Positions 23,227 through 28,071 of a DNA stretch of 28,071 nucleotides are shown in pieces. The notes below the pieces were generated by a model. It saw only the letters and a list, made by a program, of their open reading frames with translations, did not search any database and was not told the DNA's origin. Position 1 is the first letter of the stretch, and each line of letters begins with the position of its first letter. Origin of the DNA: CAKAHY01 sp041848045 (lineage in GTDB: Bacteria; Bacillota; Clostridia; Lachnospirales; Lachnospiraceae); NCBI GenBank assembly GCA_041848045.1, contig JBGZHY010000044.1, forward strand, positions 1 to 28,071, read 5' to 3'. Both the position numbers and the translations under genes were made by a program.

Positions 23227-24204
23227 CTAAAACTCCTGCATAATTCTTTCCGCTACTCCCGCATCCAGATCATCATCTCTCTGCTCAAAATTATTAAACC
23301 TGTTCTTTCCCTTATCCACCAGACGGATAGACGGACGCGCTTCAGTCTGCGCCCTCTTTTCGTGCTCCTTGTCAAGGCGCTCCAGATCCGCCAGACTGCG
23401 CACCTTTTCTTTGTACCATTTTGTCAGAATCGAGTCCGCGTACTGAAAACTGGCTTTACCGGTTCGCATAATCGTCCGGCTGCAGGCCTCGATAATCAGC
23501 TCCGTTTGAAAAGCATAGCTGTCAAACCACTTGTCCATGTAAGCAAGCTCTTCCTTTACGGGATTTCGCGCAGAAATACCCAGAGCCTTCATCACCGGCC
23601 AAATCCGTCCGTGGTACAGGTTGCTGTTTTGTTTCGCCTTTTCTACGCTGTCTATGCCGTTTTTGTGCCATTCCAAGGCGGCAGCCTCCATATAGCGCAG
23701 GCTGGGCTTTCCCCTGCTGACACACAATTCTATAAGATATTCTATCAAATCTATCGGCATTTTCAAGACGACATATAAATATGCCAAAATCTGCGTATCC
23801 GTAGGCCCGAAGATTTTATTGACATAACGCTGTGCCACAAAAAGCAGGGTCTTAAAGGCAGTGTCATTTTCCAAAAGCTGCAAATCCACAGCTTCCCGCC
23901 GGTGTAAAGGCTCCGGTGAAGCTTCCGCCTCTTCTTTTTTCTGCTCCTTTTCCTCTTCCTTCTCCCGGCGCAGCTTAAGCAGCCCTTTCTGTGCCCAGTA
24001 TTTCAGCGCCCGCAGCACATCCCCCTCCAGCATATGCAGAGCGTCCGCTATTTTTGCCGGCTCCATACCCTTTTGATAATGTCTGAGAAGGTAAAGATAC
24101 ACCTTTATATATTCTCCGTTTGCCGCCGCCATATGCTCGTCCACCAAAACGGCAGGCACGACCAGAGCCTGCGTCGGCTCCATCTTTTCCAATTCTATCA
24201 GCAT
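23227..24204 (-). CDS. DnaD-domain replication initiation protein
   Basis: Primosome-type protein of 325 residues. An N-terminal winged-helix-like part (about 20-80: YIKVYLYLLRHYQ...ADALHMLEGDVLRALKYWAQKG) is followed by a Lys/Glu-rich linker and then two DnaD/DnaB_2-type segments (about 125-200 and 215-285), the second with KWFDSYAFQTELIIEAC and SFQYADSILTKWYKEKV. In Firmicutes DnaD-like proteins remodel origin DNA with DnaA and help load the helicase. The ATG at 24204 is chosen because AGGGG lies six bases before it and the upstream promoter falls inside the longer open frame (to 24285). Four DnaA boxes lie upstream. Confidence 0.85.
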   Translation of the reverse strand: MLIELEKMEPTQALVVPAVLVDEHMAAANGEYIKVYLYLLRHYQKGMEPAKIADALHMLEGDVLRALKYWAQKGLLKLRREKEEEKEQKKEEAEASPEPLHRREAVDLQLLENDTAFKTLLFVAQRYVNKIFGPTDTQILAYLYVVLKMPIDLIEYLIELCVSRGKPSLRYMEAAALEWHKNGIDSVEKAKQNSNLYHGRIWPVMKALGISARNPVKEELAYMDKWFDSYAFQTELIIEACSRTIMRTGKASFQYADSILTKWYKEKVRSLADLERLDKEHEKRAQTEARPSIRLVDKGKNRFNNFEQRDDDLDAGVAERIMQEF

Positions 24205-24248
24205 AAGCTTCCCCTCTTTTCTTCTTCCAAACCCTGACTGTTTTACAT

Positions 24249-24277
24249 AGCATAGCATAAGTAAAAACAAATGAAAA
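24249..24277 (-). promoter_or_regulatory. Promoter of the dnaD-like/dnaC-like unit
   Basis: Minus strand -35 TTTTCA (24272-24277), 17-base spacer, -10 TATGCT (24249-24254) with a TGC extension. The DnaA boxes begin about 18 bases upstream of the -35, a position suited to transcriptional control by DnaA. Confidence 0.5.
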
Positions 24278-24294
24278 TAGCCCATAAAACAGAG

Positions 24295-24350
24295 AAATCC
24301 ACAAGCTTATCAACATTCCTTATGTTTTAGCCTGTGGATTTTGTGGATAA
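24295..24350. promoter_or_regulatory. Cluster of four DnaA boxes
   Basis: Within 56 bases: TGTGGATAA (24342-24350) is a perfect consensus box on the minus strand; TTATCAACA (24307-24315) matches 8 of 9; AAATCCACA (24295-24303) and TGTGGATTT (24333-24341) match 7 of 9. Two face right and two face left, giving a symmetric pair-of-pairs. The cluster lies between the murC stop and the dnaD-like promoter. No dnaA/dnaN is in the window, so it is more likely a regulatory or DnaA-titration site than oriC. Confidence 0.7.
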
Positions 24351-24351
24351 C

Positions 24352-25731
24352 TTAGTTTCCCAACAACCTTTCCCCCACTTTTACAATATCTCCAGCACCC
24401 ATGGTGATGCACATATCTTGTGGAGAAAGTTTTTCCAGTAAAAAGGTTTCCAAATCATCAAAGTTATCAATATAATAAGCTTCTTTTCCCGCACGCAGCA
24501 GGAGCTTTGCAATATCTTCGGAGCTGACGCCCAAATCCTGCGTTTCCCTTGCCGCATATATCTTTGCCAGAACAATCACATCCGCCAGGGACAACGCCTC
24601 GGCAAACTCCTGCAAAAAAGCCTTGGTTCTCGTATAGGTATGGGGCTGAAACACACAGACAAGACGTCCGTGGGGCCGTTTCCTCGCCGCCTTTAAGCTG
24701 ACCTCGATCTCCCTGGGATGGTGGGCATAATCGTCGATAATCTGAATATTACCGGGCAGAACGCCCTTTTTCTCAAACCTTCTTTTGGCGCCGCCGAAGC
24801 TTTCCAGTCCCCTTTTGATGCTTTCCCTGTCAATGCCCAGATGAAGCGCCACGGCAATGGCTGCCAGAGCATTGTATACATTATGCTCCCCCGTAAGCGC
24901 CAGCCGGACTTCGCCTCCCTCCTGCCCGAAGGCGGTATAGCGAAAGCTGACCCTGCCCTCCTCGTCAAAGCTAATCTGCTCCGCCCATACGTCGGCTCCT
25001 TTTTTCCCGCTGGTCACCAGCTTCCCCTTAAAGTTTTCACACAGCTTCTCGTACTGCGGAACGGAGCTGTCGATGACCAGAAGCCCTCTCTCGTCCATTC
25101 TCTCGATAAAGCGCCCAAAGGAACGGCGGATGTCCTCCAAATCCGTAAAAAAGTCCAAATGATCCGCCTCAATATTCAGAATAATTTCTATACTGGGATG
25201 CAAATCCAAAAAAGAATTGGTGTATTCACAGGCCTCCGTCAAAAAGACCTTATCGCCGCCCAAACGCAGATTCCCGCCTATGCTCTCCAAAATGCCGCCG
25301 ATAGACACGGTAGGATCATAGGCGCCTTCCAGCAAAATATGGGTCAGCATACCCGTGGTACTGGTCTTTCCGTGGGTACCGCTTACGGCAATCGCCTCCT
25401 CAAACTCCTGCATAATCTGTCCCAGCAGTGCGGCACGACTCACCAAAGGAATCCCCAGCGCTACCGCCTTTTGATACTCCGGATGATCCGGGCGTATGGC
25501 AGCCGTGTACACCACATAATCCACCTCTTTGCCCAAATTCTCCCCCGTCTGGCGGTAATCAACGGGAATCCCCGCCTTTTCCAGCTCTTTGCTCAATTCA
25601 CTTTCCTGCATATCGGAGCCTGATACTCTAAAACCCTTTTTTTGTAAAATTTTGGCAAGACCGCTCATACTGACTCCACCGATACCGATGAAGTATATAT
25701 GTGCCAATGTTGTAAAATCTATTTTCTGCAT
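24352..25731 (-). CDS. murC: UDP-N-acetylmuramate--L-alanine ligase
   Basis: Adds L-Ala to UDP-MurNAc, the first peptide step of peptidoglycan synthesis; cytoplasmic. It has 459 residues. Nucleotide-binding GIGGVSMSGLA (16-26) is in the N-terminal domain, the ATP loop GTHGKTSTT (118-126) in the central Mur ligase domain, with EACEYTNSFL and NIEADHLDFF, and DDYAHHPREI in the C-terminal domain. ATG 25731 is preceded by GGAGG at five bases; a TTG four codons earlier is less likely. It follows queT by 20 bases and lies behind the preQ1-controlled promoter, so read-through could link its expression to that unit. Confidence 0.96.
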   Translation of the reverse strand: MQKIDFTTLAHIYFIGIGGVSMSGLAKILQKKGFRVSGSDMQESELSKELEKAGIPVDYRQTGENLGKEVDYVVYTAAIRPDHPEYQKAVALGIPLVSRAALLGQIMQEFEEAIAVSGTHGKTSTTGMLTHILLEGAYDPTVSIGGILESIGGNLRLGGDKVFLTEACEYTNSFLDLHPSIEIILNIEADHLDFFTDLEDIRRSFGRFIERMDERGLLVIDSSVPQYEKLCENFKGKLVTSGKKGADVWAEQISFDEEGRVSFRYTAFGQEGGEVRLALTGEHNVYNALAAIAVALHLGIDRESIKRGLESFGGAKRRFEKKGVLPGNIQIIDDYAHHPREIEVSLKAARKRPHGRLVCVFQPHTYTRTKAFLQEFAEALSLADVIVLAKIYAARETQDLGVSSEDIAKLLLRAGKEAYYIDNFDDLETFLLEKLSPQDMCITMGAGDIVKVGERLLGN

Positions 25732-25751
25732 ATCAACCTCCAAACTGCAGG

Positions 25752-26243
25752 CTATGACAAAGCCTTCGGAAATACCAGCCCTTTATATTTTTCCAATATG
25801 ATTCTTAACATATTGCCCAAAACCCCTACAGCCAAAAGCTCTCCCAAAGCCACGGTAAACAGCATCCAGATGTACAATTCCTGCGCTCCGTAGGCATGCC
25901 GCAGCACAAAGGGAATAATCAGTCCATTGGACACAATAGGCGGAAGGGCGCTCAAAAAACCCTTTTTTCTGAGCAAATATGTGCCGTAAGCCCCTATCAG
26001 CGTTGCCAGGCTGCCCAGCACAACATCCAACAAGGCGGCACCTGCCAGCCAGTTTCCCAGCAGACAGCCGATGAATACGCCCGGAATGGCAGCCGGCGTA
26101 AATACAGGCAGTATCACCAACAGCTCACTGACCCGAAATTGTATCGCCCCGAAGCTGACGGGTGCAAATGTCAATGTCAACACAACGTATAATGCGGCAA
26201 TGACGCCGCCCTGCACAAGGTGCAGCACAGTCTGATTTCTCAA
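25752..26243 (-). CDS. queT: QueT-family queuosine-precursor transporter
   Basis: Small membrane protein of 163 residues, about five hydrophobic spans, with the family segments GAIQFRVSELLVILP and IPGVFIGCLLGNW. QueT is thought to import queuosine precursors such as preQ1 or queuine for tRNA modification, probably as the substrate-specific subunit of an ECF transporter whose energising subunits are encoded elsewhere. The identity is strongly backed by the preQ1 riboswitch directly upstream. Start is TTG, with AAGGAG nine bases before it; that site is part of the riboswitch. Confidence 0.92.
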   Translation of the reverse strand: MRNQTVLHLVQGGVIAALYVVLTLTFAPVSFGAIQFRVSELLVILPVFTPAAIPGVFIGCLLGNWLAGAALLDVVLGSLATLIGAYGTYLLRKKGFLSALPPIVSNGLIIPFVLRHAYGAQELYIWMLFTVALGELLAVGVLGNMLRIILEKYKGLVFPKALS

Positions 26244-26252
26244 TGTTTTATT

Positions 26253-26294
26253 CTCCTTAGTTTTGTTTTAAGTGTGGATGGTTTCGAACACACT
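26253..26294 (-). ncRNA. preQ1-I riboswitch controlling queT
   Basis: On the minus strand stem P1 is AGTGTG (26289-26294) with CACACT (26271-26276), six perfect pairs. The 12-base loop starts TTCG and contains AACC. An A-rich tail with ACAAAACTAAGG follows. This is the layout of class I preQ1 riboswitches: the A-rich tail folds back on the stem and the GG of the Shine-Dalgarno pairs into the loop. Ligand binding would hide AAGGAG and turn queT translation off. Confidence 0.85.
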
Positions 26295-26307
26295 GATTTG
26301 CCTGTAA

Positions 26308-26336
26308 AATGTAGCATGAAAGAACAAAAAATGCAA
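26308..26336 (-). promoter_or_regulatory. queT promoter
   Basis: Minus strand -35 TTGCAT (26331-26336), 17-base spacer, -10 TACATT (26308-26313) with a TGC extension. The RNA would start just before the preQ1 stem. Confidence 0.6.
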
Positions 26337-26375
26337 GACGAAAAGAAAGCATCCTTCATCCTGCAGCTTTGCTCT

Positions 26376-26960
26376 TTATGATATTTTCTTTTTCGGCGCC
26401 TTTTTCCGCACGCTGTAACCGAAAGTCCCCAAAAGCTTTCCAAGTCCCCTGTACTCCCCGTGAGAATACACCAAAGGCTTTGCCTTTTGCAGGTCAAACC
26501 TGCCCTTTGCGTCCATATAGCGTTTATCTACATTGACGGCAAGCACCTCCGCCAGAAACATATCGTGACTGCCCAGGGGGATGATGCTGTGCAGACGACA
26601 TTCCAAACTAATCGGCGCCTCTGCAATATAAGGCGCCTTTACCGTCTTGCTTTTTCCCTTTGTTAAACCAAGCAGCGCAAACTTATCCACGTCCCTGCCG
26701 GAGCAAACTCCCGCCCTGTCCGTATGCCGCGCCAGCTCCTCCGTGCAGATATTCAGCACAAATTCCCCGCTCTCCTTAATCATCCTGTAGGAATGCCTGC
26801 CGGGTCGCAGGGAAATATACAGCATGGCAGGAGAGGAACAAATCGTACCCGTCCACGCCACCGTCACAATATTGCTGCCGCCCTTTTCATCCGCACAGCT
26901 GACCATAACAACCGGTACGGGATACAGCATATTGCCGCCTCTCCAAAACTCTCTTTCCAT
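26376..26960 (-). CDS. Flavin reductase-like (FMN-binding split-barrel) protein
   Basis: Cytoplasmic flavoprotein of 194 residues. The split-barrel core is visible as YPVPVVMVSCAD, NIVTVAWTGTICSSPAMLYISLRPGRHSYRMI and FVLNICTEELA, followed by SLECRLHSIIPLGSHDMFLAEVLAV. These are hallmarks of the flavin reductase domain, which binds FMN and uses NAD(P)H or a partner. Substrate unknown. The basic tail KKAPKKKIS is unusual but short. Its ATG overlaps the aroK stop by one base (TAATG), so translation is probably coupled. Confidence 0.85.
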   Translation of the reverse strand: MEREFWRGGNMLYPVPVVMVSCADEKGGSNIVTVAWTGTICSSPAMLYISLRPGRHSYRMIKESGEFVLNICTEELARHTDRAGVCSGRDVDKFALLGLTKGKSKTVKAPYIAEAPISLECRLHSIIPLGSHDMFLAEVLAVNVDKRYMDAKGRFDLQKAKPLVYSHGEYRGLGKLLGTFGYSVRKKAPKKKIS

Positions 26961-27469
26961 TACTCTCCCTCGTACCTCCGACAGATTTCGCCGACCACCT
27001 GCCCCAGATTTTTCTTCATTTCATTCACCGTCATATCCGCATATTTTTCATACAAAGGAACCCGCTCCTGATAAAGACTGCGCAAACTTTGTCCCTTGCG
27101 GAAGCTGATGCCCCTTTCCCGCAAATCTCCCAGTCTGGTTTTAATGGCGTAATAGCTCAGCTCCAGATAAATGACCGTGCTGATTTTCTTCAAATGCGCC
27201 ATCGCCTCTTTGCCGTAAATGACACTGCCGCCCGGGGAAATCACACTGTTTTCCACTTCCAAAGAGGCATTCACCTCATTTTCTATTTCCCGAAACCGCT
27301 CATCTCCGTATCTGTCGATGATTTCTTTCAGCCGCATCCCGTATTTTTCCTGTATAAGGATGTCCACATCCACAAAGCGCTTGCCCAAACGCTTGGCAAG
27401 TATCACGCCGACGGAACTTTTTCCGGATGCCGGCATACCGATAAGTGTTATATTGTTTTTCTTGTTCAT
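26960..27469 (-). CDS. aroK: Shikimate kinase (AroK family)
   Basis: Phosphorylates shikimate at O3 for aromatic amino-acid synthesis. It has 169 residues. P-loop GMPASGKSS (11-19), the D34/D36 pair in FVDVDIL, F59-R60 in the substrate loop, SPGGSV (78-83) and the lid/C-terminal RVPLYEKYAD fit the family. The third Gly of the usual GGG is Ser82. No other aro gene is in the window, so specificity is inferred from motifs alone; a related small-molecule kinase is possible. The ribosome site is weak (AAAGAG, about 13 bases upstream). First gene of a pair with the flavin reductase. Confidence 0.85.
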   Translation of the reverse strand: MNKKNNITLIGMPASGKSSVGVILAKRLGKRFVDVDILIQEKYGMRLKEIIDRYGDERFREIENEVNASLEVENSVISPGGSVIYGKEAMAHLKKISTVIYLELSYYAIKTRLGDLRERGISFRKGQSLRSLYQERVPLYEKYADMTVNEMKKNLGQVVGEICRRYEGE

Positions 27470-27505
27470 GGCTTTTATCTGCTCTTTCTTCGGTATTTTA
27501 GGAGG

Positions 27506-27511
27506 ATTATA
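27506..27511 (-). promoter_or_regulatory. Extended -10 promoter of aroK
   Basis: Perfect TATAAT on the minus strand with a TGT extension; no good -35 at 17 bases. Leader about 30 nt. The stretch 27512-27622 shows nothing else supportable. Confidence 0.6.
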
Positions 27512-27622
27512 ACATTAAAATCAGCGAAATATTATTACATCATTCTTAACCTTATTTCCATATGCTTTGCATAATTCCTTTTATATCTTGCAATATCCGC
27601 AAGACTTATGTCCCTTTTAAGT

Positions 27623-27703
27623 TTAGGCGTACAAATAGTCATTGTCTTCAGGCTTATTAGGTTCCGGTGCATTGTCCTCAGGACACTCACAAACTATCGA
27701 TAG
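27623..27703 (-). pseudogene. Possible out-of-frame C-terminal coding remnant
   Basis: In the minus-strand frame offset by one from the membrane gene just upstream, 26 open codons end in TAA (27623-27625). They encode a ten-residue near-repeat, PEDNAPEPNK then PEDNDYLYA. The two PEDN blocks differ by a synonymous GAG/GAA change, as expected of coding sequence. There is no start codon or ribosome site. It looks like the original tail of the upstream membrane gene, cut off by a frameshift. Confidence 0.4.
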
Positions 27704-27719
27704 TTATCGCACTCACAAA
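27684..27719. repeat. 10-bp direct repeat around a membrane-gene stop
   Basis: CACTCACAAA occurs at 27684-27693 and 27710-27719, a 26-base period that is not a multiple of three. Between them is the palindrome CTATCGATAG (27694-27703). The first copy contains the stop codon of the membrane gene. A short duplication here could have shifted its frame. Confidence 0.6.
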
Positions 27720-28071
27720 TCTATGATATCCAATTAAGATTGTAATCACCGTCAGAATATACAAAAATATAAACATCTTTTTGATTTCTTTACGATATTC
27801 TTTTACAGTAATGACCGCATTGATAACTTGTGGTACAAACAAAACTATCGCCGAAATAGGACCGATTCCGAATATATTTCCAGCAAGCATAAAAAGGGGA
27901 TACACCAATACCGCTCCCCCTAACCATCCCCACTCTCCAAAAAACAGCATGGCTAATATAAAGCACGGTATTATCCATACAAAACGGAAATCCTTTAGAA
28001 ATTCCAGATTCTCATGTTTAAATGTTCGCCTGATCACGTATATCATATTGAACGGATAAACCGCCGAATAC
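27687..28071 (-). CDS. Hypothetical multi-span membrane protein, 5' end cut by window edge
   Basis: At least 119 residues, with about four hydrophobic segments (near FVWIIPCFILAMLFF, GGAVLVYPLFMLAGNIFG, ISAIVLFVPQVINAVI and MFIFLYILTVITILIGY) and a basic loop VKEYRKEIKK. The first ATG is at 28046, but no ribosome site precedes it and the frame stays open to the window edge (reading ...YSAVYPFN before that Met), so the true start is probably outside. The C-terminus falls in a 10-bp direct repeat, and a coding-like tail continues out of frame. No family recognised. Confidence 0.55.
   Translation of the reverse strand, partial: YSAVYPFNMIYVIRRTFKHENLEFLKDFRFVWIIPCFILAMLFFGEWGWLGGAVLVYPLFMLAGNIFGIGPISAIVLFVPQVINAVITVKEYRKEIKKMFIFLYILTVITILIGYHRFVSAITIDSL

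Noticed and set aside
24205..24285. N-terminal extension of the DnaD-like protein
   Set aside because: It contains the predicted promoter, and AGGGG points to ATG 24204.
24295..24350. Chromosomal replication origin
   Set aside because: DnaA boxes are present but dnaA, dnaN and a clear AT-rich unwinding region are not; a regulatory or titration site is more likely.
24718..25623. 301-residue plus-strand frame opposite murC
   Set aside because: Antisense shadow of a fully conserved gene.
26331..26375. Terminator after the flavin reductase gene
   Set aside because: Only a five-pair AAAGC/GCTTT stem with a 15-base loop; too weak to call.

Overview
The window looks like a chromosomal core region of a low-to-mid GC Clostridium-type Firmicute, most probably Lachnospiraceae. 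This is inferred from gene content: a DnaD-domain protein beside a DnaC/DnaI-like loader, an unusually long PRPP synthetase, a short archaeal-type ProRS, a zinc-type L31 and a preQ1-I riboswitch before queT. Strong Shine-Dalgarno sites and promoters with TG-extended -10 boxes fit. No phage, IS, CRISPR, tRNA or rRNA was seen.

Layout, left to right. A promoter at the left edge reads leftwards out of the window. A POT-family transporter (+) converges on a small VOC protein (-), with a bidirectional terminator between them. Next come clpB (-) and a gene-free interval of about 320 bases holding the clpB promoter with an inverted repeat and an apparently free-standing RNA unit of about 100 nt. A metallo-hydrolase/pyrC pair (-) is divergent from a polar amino-acid ABC transporter operon (+: lipoprotein, permease, ATPase).

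From 9985 to the right end every gene is on the minus strand. In transcription order these are: a cut-off membrane protein; aroK and a flavin reductase; the preQ1 riboswitch, queT and murC; a DnaA-box cluster, dnaD-like, dnaC-like and prs; a three-gene membrane/secretion cassette; proS and cca; rpmE with its own promoter, leader and terminator; DUF1385, prmC and prfA; then maf and ilvE. Genes are packed tightly (1-20 nt gaps or small overlaps), so several polycistronic units are likely. prmC beside prfA is functionally coherent because PrmC methylates the RF1 GGQ motif.

The most unusual part is the cassette at 17720-20972, wedged between prs and proS. It encodes (1) a LytTR response regulator (REC + LytTR) continuing in frame into a membrane segment, an extracellular domain and a second membrane region; (2) a 51-residue single-span membrane protein; (3) a secreted protein with an N-terminal beta-rich domain and two DUF11-like domains. 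No histidine kinase is nearby. It may be a membrane-tethered surface-sensing system. Other points of interest are four DnaA boxes directly upstream of the dnaD/dnaC-like genes, the RNA unit upstream of clpB and a partly shared motif near 9.85 kb, and a coding-like, out-of-frame tail after the right-edge membrane gene.
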